A stretch of 64,000 nucleotides of DNA, from assembly GCF_001298735.1 (NCBI RefSeq), contig NZ_CYSP01000011.1, forward strand, positions 1-64,000, read 5' to 3'. Shown in pieces: positions 35,507 through 44,130 of the stretch (position 1 is its first letter; every line of letters starts with the position of its first letter). Below the pieces are notes generated by a model. That model ran no database searches. It was not told the DNA's origin and was given only the letters and a program-made list of their open reading frames with translations. The translations under genes and the position numbers were made by a program. This DNA is from Propionispora sp. 2/2-37. Lineage in GTDB: Bacteria; Bacillota; Negativicutes; Propionisporales; Propionisporaceae.

Positions 35507-37348
35507 CTAACCGTTTCCAGGGCCAATGAAATAACAGCTTTTCCAGAGCAATTTACATTGTTTTTTGACGACTCCCGCCGCTTCGGCCAGTGCCGTGATG
35601 GTTTTAAAGCGGCCGCAAGTATTGCTGACAACAGCAATCGACAGGGTCATGAGCGGGAACCGTTCTTCCACCCCATGCCGATTTTTTGCCGTAATGTAGC
35701 CGGCAAGTTGATCGGCCTCGGTATAAAAATCCCGGATTCGGATGTCAAAGGTCTCAATAACTGCTTGGCATAACAAGGCAACATCAACTTTTTTCAGTAC
35801 GGCAATAAAATCATCGCCGCCAATATGGCCGACAAAACGGTCCTCATCGTCCGGGCCGTCCAGTTGTTGTTTAAGAATTTGTGCCAGTATTGACAAAACT
35901 TTATCGCCGTTTTCAAAGCCGTACGTATCATTATAGGCTTTAAAATTATCAAGATCAAAATACAATACGAAAAAATCGCCTCCCCGTTCCAACTCCTGCC
36001 TGAGTTTTTGTTCAATCAGAATATTGCCGGGCAGTCCGCTGAGCGGATTGCAGTGTTTCGCCCGGTTCACCTCTAGTTGCGTCGTCTTCTCCAACAGGCA
36101 TTTTACAGTAATAATGCCAAAATATTGACCATCTTTAGTGACCACAATATAATCATACAGATTTTTTTCCGGCCGGGAAACGGCCGATTTCGATACCTGC
36201 TCCAGGGGGGTATAATAATCGACAATTAACGGATTGCGGTCCATCAGCAGGCCGACCTGTCGGTTCATATAGACCGCCAGTCCGTATTTCGTGGCCAGTT
36301 GGCCGAAAAAGGTATTGCGCATTAACAGCCCTACCGGACATTGATCCTGTACAACGGTAATACCCATAAGATTATGATGCTGTTCAAAAAACTCCATGGC
36401 CTGACACCCCAGAGTATCATACTCAAAACAGGGATCACGCCTGGCAATTTCACCAATGGGAATGGTCAGCGGAGTGTGGAACGACTCCTGTTTCTTTTGT
36501 TCCTGTTTGGTTAAAATGCTGCTTTTGATGGCCGGCGAAATTTCCAGGAACTCAGGTGCCGGTTTCTGCAGATAATAACCCTGCCCATAGGGAATTCCAA
36601 TGTCAATTAAGGTGTTTAATTCACTAATGGTTTCAATGCCCTCGGCAACGATCTTCATATTGGTGATTACGGCAAACTCTTGAAAAGCACGCATCAAGGC
36701 CTGTTTCAGCGTATCCCTGTCAATGTTGCGCACCAGGTCCATGTCGATTTTGATGAACTGCGGCCGGGTTTCCGCCAGCATTTTCAGGCCGGAATACCCT
36801 GATCCGGTATCGTCGATGGCAATCTTGTAACCCTGGCTGGTATAATTATCTAACACTTTGCGAAAACTTTTATAATCATCAATCGAGGTCTTTTCTGTAA
36901 TTTCAAAGATAATGTTGGTGGCATCGATATGGTATTCGTCCAGTATTTCTTTGGTAACACCCTTTTCGAACCGGCCGTCATTCATAATTTTCGGGTCGAC
37001 ATTAATAAACAGCATCTTGGTTGGCGGCAGATATTTAGCCTTTTCCAGCGCTTTTGCCCGGCACAAAAAGTCCAGTTCCCATACTTTATTTGCTTTCTCG
37101 GCGGCCAGAAACAGAACATCAGGACGCTCCAGACTGGAATTCTGCGGGCCTCTGCTCAGGGCCTCATAACCAATAACCGTCGCATCGGTCAGGGATACGA
37201 TCGGCTGAAAAACAGGCTTAATATTTTTATTATCTAAAATGCTGTCCAGTTCTTGTGCTATTTCCGGTGTCATCATAAATTTGTCTGCTGCGTCATCTAC
37301 TGCACGTTTAGTTGAATTCAGTACGTCTTCCCACTTTAGTGCAAGCAC
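35507..37348 (-). CDS. EAL-CBS-GGDEF protein (cyclic-di-GMP turnover)
   Basis: This cytoplasmic protein combines a c-di-GMP phosphodiesterase (EAL, about residues 40-280), a CBS pair (about 295-425) and a GGDEF domain (about 430-600). The EAL residues are all visible: YEALSRG, FINVDP, FEITEK, AIDDTGSGYS, IKIDMDLVR, VAEGIE and QGYYLQKP, so hydrolysis is plausible. The GGDEF motif reads GGDDF, with DLDNFKAYNDTYGFENGD intact, so cyclase activity or allosteric GTP binding is possible. CBS domains often bind adenine nucleotides. I favour a GTG start at 37348, six nt after GGAGGAG; a longer frame begins at 37375. It follows the phospholipase gene and is probably cotranscribed with it from the PhoP-box promoter at 39.4 kb. 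Confidence 0.88.
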   Translation of the reverse strand: MLALKWEDVLNSTKRAVDDAADKFMMTPEIAQELDSILDNKNIKPVFQPIVSLTDATVIGYEALSRGPQNSSLERPDVLFLAAEKANKVWELDFLCRAKALEKAKYLPPTKMLFINVDPKIMNDGRFEKGVTKEILDEYHIDATNIIFEITEKTSIDDYKSFRKVLDNYTSQGYKIAIDDTGSGYSGLKMLAETRPQFIKIDMDLVRNIDRDTLKQALMRAFQEFAVITNMKIVAEGIETISELNTLIDIGIPYGQGYYLQKPAPEFLEISPAIKSSILTKQEQKKQESFHTPLTIPIGEIARRDPCFEYDTLGCQAMEFFEQHHNLMGITVVQDQCPVGLLMRNTFFGQLATKYGLAVYMNRQVGLLMDRNPLIVDYYTPLEQVSKSAVSRPEKNLYDYIVVTKDGQYFGIITVKCLLEKTTQLEVNRAKHCNPLSGLPGNILIEQKLRQELERGGDFFVLYFDLDNFKAYNDTYGFENGDKVLSILAQILKQQLDGPDDEDRFVGHIGGDDFIAVLKKVDVALLCQAVIETFDIRIRDFYTEADQLAGYITAKNRHGVEERFPLMTLSIAVVSNTCGRFKTITALAEAAGVVKKQCKLLWKSCYFIGPGNG

Positions 37349-37424
37349 GCTGCTCTCCTCCATTATCAACGCCATACGCTATGTAACCGCCTTATATATA
37401 AGTGCCGTAACCGTTGAACCACCC

Positions 37425-38153
37425 TCAGCCAGTGCTCCGTGGCAGGAAACTCCGGGCGCCGCTCGCTTCGAAAAATTTGTGCAGCAATCCGGCGGTGGAG
37501 GCCTGTGCCAGCGGTAATAAAATAGCCGTAGCCCGGTGATAAGAGTCTCCGGTTGCCGTCTCATTCACCCACTCCCATAAATCGGCAGCAATAAGCGCAT
37601 TCTTCAGCAGTCCCAACTGGGGATTTTGAAGTTCTTCATACCGTCCGTTCATCGTTATGGCATAATCAGCATGGTGCTTTTCCGCCCACTGTTCATAGTC
37701 CTTATGGCCGCCAAACAGTTTGCTGCGGGCATGATGCGGCACACACAGATCCTGCAGCAGATGAGCTGCCGCTCCCAGAAAAAAAACCGCCCGGCCAGGA
37801 TTTTGCTTATCCATCCACTGCAGCGCCTGCTGATAATAAATCCGGAATTCTTCCATCGCGCTCTTAAACTTCCATAGACCTTTGGCCGTCACCGGCTCAA
37901 AGTAATGACTGATATTTTTCCAGCCGCTGTCCGCCCAATATACGCCTGCATTCAATTGCTGCAAATAGCAGTTGAAAAAAGCGGCACAGCGTTCCAGCCC
38001 GTCCTCCGTCAAAATGGTGACTGCCTGACGATTGCAAAATTCATGGGTAACTCCCGGGGAATCCAGTATCCCCTGCAAGGGACTCACCACGGTCAGCAGC
38101 AGTTTTGCTCCTATTTCCACTGAAGTCTGAGGAAACGTACTTCCATTTAACAA
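37425..38153 (-). CDS. Zinc-dependent phospholipase C family protein
   Basis: The 242-residue protein carries the metal-ligand pattern of the Bacillus cereus PLC / clostridial alpha-toxin family: His37 (GVTHEFC), Asp75 and His83 (WADSGWKNISHYF), then His131-x3-Asp135-x5-His141 in AAAHLLQDLCVPHHA, and His150-x3-Glu154. Unlike secreted relatives it has no signal peptide, so the N-terminal tryptophan ligand created by processing is absent and the enzyme appears cytoplasmic. It would release diacylglycerol from phospholipids. It starts with TTG behind GAGGAGG, 24 bp after a glycolipid glycosyltransferase gene that uses diacylglycerol, and is followed by the EAL/GGDEF gene. Confidence 0.85.
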   Translation of the reverse strand: MLNGSTFPQTSVEIGAKLLLTVVSPLQGILDSPGVTHEFCNRQAVTILTEDGLERCAAFFNCYLQQLNAGVYWADSGWKNISHYFEPVTAKGLWKFKSAMEEFRIYYQQALQWMDKQNPGRAVFFLGAAAHLLQDLCVPHHARSKLFGGHKDYEQWAEKHHADYAITMNGRYEELQNPQLGLLKNALIAADLWEWVNETATGDSYHRATAILLPLAQASTAGLLHKFFEASGARSFLPRSTG

Positions 38154-38177
38154 ATTCGTCCCTCCTCACAGAAATGA

Positions 38178-39332
38178 TCAAAAACCGGCTACGATACCCC
38201 GCTGTTTATCAAAACGCCGGCTGATGATCCGGGCGATATTTTCCGCCGCCCGGGGCTGACCAAGCTTCCCGGCATTTTCCTGTACACCGGCCACCACCGG
38301 AGAGTTTGCCATCATCTCCATGAGCAAGCGGCACAACTCCACTTCATCCTTTACCCAGAAGGCAGCTCCTTTGGCATCCAGATAGGCTGCATTTTCCTTT
38401 TCCTGCCCGGGAATCGGTTCATATAACAGCATCGGCAGTTTCATCGTTAATGCCTCACTGATGGTCAGCGCTCCCGGTTTGGTAATCAAAACGTGGGCCG
38501 CCGCCATCAATTCCGGAACCCGGTTGGTGTAGCTAAGCACTCTGACCTCCTGCACAAAAGAAGCCGTCACAGCCTGGAGCTGCTGATACAGGCTGTGGTT
38601 TTTACCGGCCACTACCACCATCTGGAGGTTAACCGGAATGCTATTCAGGGCTTCCATGGCTTGCTGTAAGCCGCCCAACCCCATGCCGCCCCCCATAACC
38701 AGCACGGTAAACCGGTCCTCCGTCAAGCCCAGATCACGAAGGACTGCCATCCGGTCCACGCTGGCGGAAAACCGGGAATCAATCGGAATGCCGGTCACAC
38801 ATATTTTCCCGGCACTCACTCCTTGTTTTAATAAATCGTCCCGCATTTCCGGGGCGGCGACGAAATAACAGTCCACCTCGGAATACACCCATAACCGGTG
38901 GATGGCAAAATCGGTAATGACTCCTGCCAGCGGCGTATGAATGGTCCCTGTTTTTTTCAGGTAGGCGGCTGTCCCGCAGGGAAAGGGATGAGTGGCAATA
39001 ATCCAGTCGGGCTGATAGCGTTTTATCAGCTTTTTCATACTGGCTTTCATCATCCTGGCCATCAAATTTCCCATCTCCGTCCCCTGCCGTCCGGTATGCG
39101 ACCAGCGATATAGCAAATCATAAATATTGGGTGACAAACGGATCATTTTCAGGTATGTTTCTTTCATAAAGCTATTTAGATAAGAGCTGTCTCCATCCAT
39201 AAAATCGACCACAGTAATCTGCGCCAGAGGATATCGGCTTTGCAGAGCGTCTGCCAAGGCGTTGGCTGCCCGGTCATGGCCCGAACCAATGGAAGCCGAT
39301 ATAATCAATATGTTTTTGATGCTTGCCGACAT
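38178..39332 (-). CDS. Diacylglycerol glycosyltransferase, MGDG-synthase/UgtP-like (GT28)
   Basis: The 384-residue protein has an N-terminal MGDG-synthase domain (ISASIGSGHDRAANAL, TVVDFMDGDSSYLN, ATHPFPCGTAAYL, VITDFAIHRLW). The C-terminal nucleotide-sugar domain carries VMGGGMGLGG and KPGALTISEALTMKLPMLLYEPIPGQEKENAAYL. This family moves galactose or glucose from UDP-sugar to diacylglycerol at the membrane face, making phosphorus-free glycolipids. It is the first gene of an operon with phospholipase C. The ATG at 39332 follows AAGGAGGGG. A five-repeat PhoP box lies 80-130 bp upstream, so expression should rise when phosphate is scarce. The sugar used is not determinable here. Confidence 0.88.
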   Translation of the reverse strand: MSASIKNILIISASIGSGHDRAANALADALQSRYPLAQITVVDFMDGDSSYLNSFMKETYLKMIRLSPNIYDLLYRWSHTGRQGTEMGNLMARMMKASMKKLIKRYQPDWIIATHPFPCGTAAYLKKTGTIHTPLAGVITDFAIHRLWVYSEVDCYFVAAPEMRDDLLKQGVSAGKICVTGIPIDSRFSASVDRMAVLRDLGLTEDRFTVLVMGGGMGLGGLQQAMEALNSIPVNLQMVVVAGKNHSLYQQLQAVTASFVQEVRVLSYTNRVPELMAAAHVLITKPGALTISEALTMKLPMLLYEPIPGQEKENAAYLDAKGAAFWVKDEVELCRLLMEMMANSPVVAGVQENAGKLGQPRAAENIARIISRRFDKQRGIVAGF

Positions 39333-39413
39333 ATCGTACTGCCCCTCCTTATTTTTCACATTACGCATTATTATGATTACAATCATAGCATACCATGCAT
39401 GATTTGTACCACT

Positions 39414-39462
39414 TGTTAAGGCAATATTAATCCGTGTTAAATCCCTGTAAATTTAAAATTAA
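39414..39462 (-). promoter_or_regulatory. PhoP box before the glycosyltransferase-phospholipase operon
   Basis: Plus-strand TGTTAA/TATTAA/TGTTAA/TGTAAA/AATTAA start at 39414, 39425, 39435, 39446 and 39457 (spacing 11, 10, 11, 11). Read on the minus strand these are TTAACA-type PhoP repeats. A TATGAT-like -10 lies about 20-25 bp downstream. Confidence 0.7.
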
Positions 39463-39484
39463 TACTCTCTTACTGCCGAAATGA

Positions 39485-39513
39485 TTGCACAGTGTCTTAA
39501 TGCGCTATATAAT
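39485..39513 (+). promoter_or_regulatory. Sigma-A promoter of phoR
   Basis: TTGCAC (39485-39490) and TATAAT (39508-39513) are 17 bp apart on the plus strand. The adjacent PhoP repeats might also influence this divergent promoter. Confidence 0.65.
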
Positions 39514-39548
39514 GTTTGCTGACTATTACTTTTCCGGAGGTTTTTATT

Positions 39549-41351
39549 ATGCTGAAGTGGAGTATCCGTTCCCGGCTGCTTATCTCATTCTTATTGTTAG
39601 GTATTGTCAGCATTTCTATGCTGGGAGGATACATACTCTGGTATTTTTACCGGCACAATCTGGAAAGCCTAACCTCTCACCTGTTGACCCAGGCTCAAAT
39701 TACCGAACAGTTACTGCTGCACTATATGCATGATCCGGAAAGCAGGGCCGCCATTGATCCTCAGATTAAAGACCTGTCCAAAAAAAATGAACTGCGCTTA
39801 ACCGTAATGGATGCCAACGGTACCATACTGGCCGATTCCTGGGAAGATCCGCAGGTTATGGAAAATCATCTGCAGCGGCCGGAAATTGCCGCCGCCATGG
39901 AAACCGGGCAGGGAACCGCCATCCGCTACAGTACCACCCTCGGACAAAATTTATTATATGCCGCCATTCCGATCCGTCAGGACGGGCAGTTGCTGGGAGT
40001 GGTGCGGACTGCCAGCACCCTGTCCTATGTGGAGGCCGGTTTCAGTCAGATCAGATCCGCCGTTTTAGCCGCCATATTACTCATCTCCCTGTTAACCGTC
40101 ATCATCAGTCTGCGCCTTGCCCGTCATTACACCGCCCCTCTGGAAATGATTACCGACGCCGCGCTGGATATTGCCCATGGTAATTTAAAACGGCGCATCC
40201 ATATCCGTACCGGTGACGAACTGGAATTCTTATCACAGACATTAAATAATTTGGCAGCTAATCTGGATGACAAAATCAACGAAGCCCAGGAGGAAACTCA
40301 CAAACTTTCGCTGATTTTACAGCATATGGATAATGCGGTCATTCTGCTTGACCGTTACGGACGCGTAACGGCCGCCAATAAAATGGCCCGCGACCTGTTC
40401 ACCATCACCAATACCATGATGGGACAACATAATCTGCATGTCATCGGCAACGGTTTATTAAGCCAAGCCATCCAGGAAACCATTCTGAACATGGAAAATA
40501 AGTCCATTGATTTAAAAACCAGTGTTGGCGGCAACAAACGTGTGTTCCAGGTGTTTGTAGCCCCTATCATGTCAGCGGAAAACGACATTACCGGCGTCCT
40601 GACCGTATTTCATGATATCACCGCCCTGCAGGAAATCCACGAACGTCAGGCCGAATTCGTTGCCAACGCCTCCCACGAACTGGCTACACCGCTTACCGCC
40701 ATTAAGGGCTTTGCCGAAACACTGCTGGACGGTGCCCTCCAGGATCCCGCTCTCGGCACTAAATTTGTTACTATTATACACAACCAGGCGGAACGCATGC
40801 ACCGTCTGGTCAAAGACTTGCTGCAGCTGGCTAAGCTGAATTCACAGGAATACCTGCAGCATATTACGATGTCGCCTACCAGCCTGCGTCCGCTGATTGA
40901 AGCGGTAATTCAAGAACTTTCCCCTCATGCGGCACACAAGCAGCAAACCATTCAGCTTGAGGGCGAAGAGGAATTGCTGGTCTCAGCCCACCCCGACTGG
41001 TTAAAACAGGCACTGGTCAACCTGCTCGACAACAGCATCAAATATACGCCCAAGTCCGGAAAGATCAGTGTATGCTACTGGAAGGAAGCGGACAGAGCTT
41101 TTATCCGGGTCAAAGACTCCGGACTGGGAATTCCTGCACAAGATCTGCCGCTTATTTTTGACCGTTTTTACCGGGTAGAACGGGCCCGAACCCGCAACAG
41201 CGGCGGGACCGGCCTGGGTTTAGCCATCGTCAAATTCATCGTCGAAATGCACGGCGGTCGGATTAGTGTCGAAAGTGCAGTGAACTCCGGCACTGCCTTT
41301 ACCTTTTTTCTCCCTGTATCCATAGCCACAAGCGATAGGGAAATAGATTAG
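39549..41351 (+). CDS. phoR: Sensor histidine kinase PhoR-like
   Basis: The 600-residue membrane kinase has a first helix (about 8-32), an extracytoplasmic region (about 33-165), a second helix (about 168-190), HAMP, a PAS domain (about 250-360; ILQHMDNAVILLDRYGRVTAANKMA), HisKA with ANASHELATPLTAIKGFAETLLDG, and HATPase with NLLDNSIKYTP and NSGGTGLGLAI. This is the PhoR architecture. The position within the pst/pho region supports a phosphate-signalling role, although the PhoP-like regulator is 5 kb away on the other strand. ATG at 39549 behind CCGGAGG. Confidence 0.88.
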   Translation: MLKWSIRSRLLISFLLLGIVSISMLGGYILWYFYRHNLESLTSHLLTQAQITEQLLLHYMHDPESRAAIDPQIKDLSKKNELRLTVMDANGTILADSWEDPQVMENHLQRPEIAAAMETGQGTAIRYSTTLGQNLLYAAIPIRQDGQLLGVVRTASTLSYVEAGFSQIRSAVLAAILLISLLTVIISLRLARHYTAPLEMITDAALDIAHGNLKRRIHIRTGDELEFLSQTLNNLAANLDDKINEAQEETHKLSLILQHMDNAVILLDRYGRVTAANKMARDLFTITNTMMGQHNLHVIGNGLLSQAIQETILNMENKSIDLKTSVGGNKRVFQVFVAPIMSAENDITGVLTVFHDITALQEIHERQAEFVANASHELATPLTAIKGFAETLLDGALQDPALGTKFVTIIHNQAERMHRLVKDLLQLAKLNSQEYLQHITMSPTSLRPLIEAVIQELSPHAAHKQQTIQLEGEEELLVSAHPDWLKQALVNLLDNSIKYTPKSGKISVCYWKEADRAFIRVKDSGLGIPAQDLPLIFDRFYRVERARTRNSGGTGLGLAIVKFIVEMHGGRISVESAVNSGTAFTFFLPVSIATSDREID

Positions 41352-41362
41352 ACAATATACAG

Positions 41363-41403
41363 GCAAAAAGCGAAACATTTTGTTAGTTTGTTTCGCTTTT
41401 TGC
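41363..41403 (+). terminator. Terminator of phoR
   Basis: GCAAAAAGCGAAAC and GTTTCGCTTTTTGC form a 14-bp stem with a 13-nt loop, followed by ATTTTTA. Confidence 0.75.
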
Positions 41404-41501
41404 ATTTTTACGCAATCTTAAAGAAATCGTAATTCATGGACAAAAGGTATCGCATATACTAATAGTAGGCAGGTCATTATTCTTAGGAAAGAGGGATTTT
41501 A

Positions 41502-42887
41502 TTGAAGAAGTATTACGTCCTTGATACGAACGTATTGCTCCATTCACCCCAGTCACTATTTGCCTTTAACGAGCACATGGTAGTTATTCCCGAAGTTGTT
41601 CTGGAAGAATTAGACCGCTTTAAAACGGAGTCCAGTGACCGTGGCGCCAACAGCCGCGAAGTCAGCCGCATTATTGACCGTTTCCGGACACAGGGCAATT
41701 TGCTGGCCGGTGTCCCGTTAAATGAATCTGGCGGTATGCTGCGTGTGGAAACAAACCACCTGGAAACGGCCATGCCGCCGCACTGGGACCGCAGCAAAGG
41801 AGATAACCGGATTCTTCAGGTATGCAAGGGTTTTATGGAACATGGCCATCCCACTATTTTAGTCAGCCGCGACACCAATATGAGGGTCAAAGCCACCATC
41901 CTGGAAATACAGGCCGAGGATTACCGCAATGATCAGGTCGTGAGCATTGAACAGCAATATACCGGCCGCTTGACTGTATACACTTCCTCCGCGGTGATCA
42001 ACCAATTTCATGATGATGATACCCATACCATAGCTCCGGATGCTGTACTGGTTTATAATAATGAAACTCACTCCTTAACCACTGCGGTTATGGAAATTAA
42101 CCAGTTTCTCTTGATAAAATCAACCGATAATGACCGGCACACCGCTTTAGGCCGGTTTGACGGTAAAAAAATTGTCCACCTGCGTTATGCCCACCGGAAT
42201 CCGTTTGGTATTACACCGCGAAATATTGGACAAATCTTCATGCAGGAATGCCTGATGATGAGTGCTGAAGAAGCACCACTGGTTATTCTCAAAGGACCGG
42301 CCGGTACTGCCAAAACTTTCTATTCGCTGGCAGTAGGCCTTTATAAGCAGATGGAGTGCCGGCCGCGTGAATACCATCATATTTTAATCTGTCGTCCCAA
42401 CATTCCCATGGATGAGGATATCGGTTATTTGCCCGGGTCCGAAAAAGACAAGATTGATCCGTATATGCGGGCCGTGCGCGACAATATTTTCACATTAATG
42501 GCCGGTCACAATATGACGGAAGCCAAGGAAATCGCCCAGGCGGAGGATACCGTCCAGATGTTGTTTGACAAACGGACGGTTCAGGCGGAGGCCCTGGCTT
42601 ACCAGCGTGGGCGGTCACTGCAAAAGTACTGGATGATTCTCGACGAAATGCAAAACTCCACACCCCGTCAGGCTAAAGGAGTTATCACCCGTCCCGGAGT
42701 AGGTACCAAAATTATCCTGCTGGGCGATCCCGAACAAATTGACCATCCCTTTCTGGACAGCCGCTCCAATGGCCTTTCCTATGCCAGTGAAAAAATGCGC
42801 GGCTCTCACCTGTGTTTTCAGGTCACCCTGCAGCACGATGAATGCGAACGCTCCCCGCTTGCCGCCGAAGCGGCGATACGCTTGTAA
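41502..42887 (+). CDS. PhoH-family ATPase with N-terminal PIN domain
   Basis: The 461-residue protein has a PIN ribonuclease-like domain (about 1-140; YVLDTNVLLHSP, VIPEVVLEELDRFK, GDNRILQV and LVSRDTNMRVKA supply the acidic residues). A PhoH ATPase domain (about 235-450) carries Walker A GPAGTAKTF and Walker B MILDEMQN. PIN-PhoH fusions (PhoH2) are linked to RNA unwinding and cleavage. The gene lies just downstream of phoR but behind its terminator. PhoH was first described as a phosphate-starvation protein in E. coli; I see no clear PhoP box here. Start is TTG behind AAAGAGGG. Confidence 0.92.
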   Translation: MKKYYVLDTNVLLHSPQSLFAFNEHMVVIPEVVLEELDRFKTESSDRGANSREVSRIIDRFRTQGNLLAGVPLNESGGMLRVETNHLETAMPPHWDRSKGDNRILQVCKGFMEHGHPTILVSRDTNMRVKATILEIQAEDYRNDQVVSIEQQYTGRLTVYTSSAVINQFHDDDTHTIAPDAVLVYNNETHSLTTAVMEINQFLLIKSTDNDRHTALGRFDGKKIVHLRYAHRNPFGITPRNIGQIFMQECLMMSAEEAPLVILKGPAGTAKTFYSLAVGLYKQMECRPREYHHILICRPNIPMDEDIGYLPGSEKDKIDPYMRAVRDNIFTLMAGHNMTEAKEIAQAEDTVQMLFDKRTVQAEALAYQRGRSLQKYWMILDEMQNSTPRQAKGVITRPGVGTKIILLGDPEQIDHPFLDSRSNGLSYASEKMRGSHLCFQVTLQHDECERSPLAAEAAIRL

Positions 42888-42910
42888 TACTACAGTGTCT
42901 TCATCCAAAT

Positions 42911-42958
42911 AAAGGGGTATCTCAAATGGTTTTTAACCTGTTTCGAGATACCCCCTTT
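42911..42958. terminator. Bidirectional terminator between phoH and znuA-like gene
   Basis: AAAGGGGTATCTC pairs with GAGATACCCCCTTT, 21-nt loop, between the two converging genes. Confidence 0.8.
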
Positions 42959-42990
42959 ATTATATACTCAGCTACAGCAGGCTGTTACCT

Positions 42991-43953
42991 TTAGTGCAGC
43001 GCTTTTTCTAAATTAGCCAGATTTTCCCTCATAATCGACAGATAGGTTTTCCCTTCCTGCATTTCCTGTTCACCCAAACTTTCCACCGGATTCAGTACCA
43101 AAAGCCCCGCTCCTGTTTCCTTGGCAATGGTTTCCGCTAACTTCGGGCTGACCAGCGTTTCAAAAAAGATGAATTTAACCTGATGTTCCCGGCAGAACTC
43201 CACGATCTGCGCCATTTTATCCGGAGTAGGCTCACTGTCGGGGCTCAGTCCCATAATCGGCATTTGCTGTAAATGATAACGTTTGGACAAATAACCGAAA
43301 GCCGCATGGCTGGTTATGATATCCCTTCTTGCCGTATTGGCCAAAGCCCTCTGGTACGCCTGGTCAAGCTCCGCCAGCTGTTGTTTATATGTATCGGCCC
43401 GTTGGCGGTAATATTCCTTATTTACCGGATCGGCTTCTATTAAAGCCAAGGCGATATTTTCCACCTCTTGCTGGGCATACACCGGGTCCAGCCATACATG
43501 ACTATCGACATGCCCGTGCTCATGACTTTCCGTCTCTTTTTCGTCTTGATGGCCGTGTTCATGCTCCTCCTCTGAAGCCTGCAACAGCTCTATGCCCCGA
43601 CTGACCTCTACCGGTTTGGCCTCACCCAGTACCTCTTTAGTCAGTAGTTTCTCGACAGGTTCCATTCCCGCTCCATGGTAAAGAAAAAGCTTAGCGTTTT
43701 TTATACGCGCTAAATCTTTCGGGCTGGGTTCCCAGTCATGCGGCTCCGCTCCCGGTGGAACCAGCATCGTTACCTCGGCCTTATCGCCTGCTACCTGCCT
43801 GGCAAATTCGTAGACCGGATAAATTGTGGCAATTACCCTTGTCTTTGCATTGCCGGACTGTTCTCCGCCAACCTGCTTACCGCATCCTGCCAGCAATAAA
43901 ATAAAGCTCGCCGCAACGATGGCGGCAATGCTCATCACCCGCATTACTCTCAT
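42991..43953 (-). CDS. znuA: Metal (zinc-type) ABC transporter substrate-binding lipoprotein
   Basis: The 320-residue lipoprotein (signal ending FILLLAGC) belongs to cluster A-I metal receptors. Metal ligands are visible in PPGAEPHDWEPSP, VDSHVWLDP and ITSHAAFGYLSKRY, and a His/Glu-rich loop (about 122-147) with repeated HEHGH is typical of zinc-specific ZnuA. No ATPase or permease gene is adjacent, so it must work with a transporter encoded elsewhere. Promoter hexamers TTGACT/TATACT with a palindrome over the start site suggest Fur/Zur-family repression. The second ATG is preferred since AGGAGG is 6 nt from it. Confidence 0.9.
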   Translation of the reverse strand: MRVMRVMSIAAIVAASFILLLAGCGKQVGGEQSGNAKTRVIATIYPVYEFARQVAGDKAEVTMLVPPGAEPHDWEPSPKDLARIKNAKLFLYHGAGMEPVEKLLTKEVLGEAKPVEVSRGIELLQASEEEHEHGHQDEKETESHEHGHVDSHVWLDPVYAQQEVENIALALIEADPVNKEYYRQRADTYKQQLAELDQAYQRALANTARRDIITSHAAFGYLSKRYHLQQMPIMGLSPDSEPTPDKMAQIVEFCREHQVKFIFFETLVSPKLAETIAKETGAGLLVLNPVESLGEQEMQEGKTYLSIMRENLANLEKALH

Positions 43954-43991
43954 CATGATCCTCCTCGTCTTATTTTATCAACAAACCCCGT

Positions 43992-44011
43992 TAATAGGAA
44001 TATTCTTATTA
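43992..44011 (-). promoter_or_regulatory. Palindromic operator before znuA (Zur/Fur-type candidate)
   Basis: TAATAGGAATATTCTTATTA is a near-perfect 20-bp palindrome (one mismatched pair) directly downstream of the -10 box, where a repressor would block transcription. The identity of the regulator is inferred from the metal-binding gene product. Confidence 0.6.
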
Positions 44012-44012
44012 G

Positions 44013-44041
44013 AGTATAAAACAAAAAAATTTTCCAGTCAA
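44013..44041 (-). promoter_or_regulatory. Sigma-A promoter of the znuA-like gene
   Basis: TTGACT (44041-44036) and TATACT (44018-44013) are 17 bp apart on the minus strand. Confidence 0.75.
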
Positions 44042-44075
44042 GCATAACCTGGAAATTTTAGTAATTTTATGTAAA

Positions 44076-44106
44076 GGGACACCCTGGCGTAATGCCAGGG
44101 TGTCCC
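44076..44106 (-). terminator. Terminator after the 43-aa peptide gene
   Basis: GGGACACCCTGGC and GCCAGGGTGTCCC form a 13-bp perfect stem with a 5-nt loop; TTTACATAAAATT follows on the minus strand. Confidence 0.8.
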
Positions 44107-44130
44107 GGTGAAGGTGTGTGTTCAGGATCG

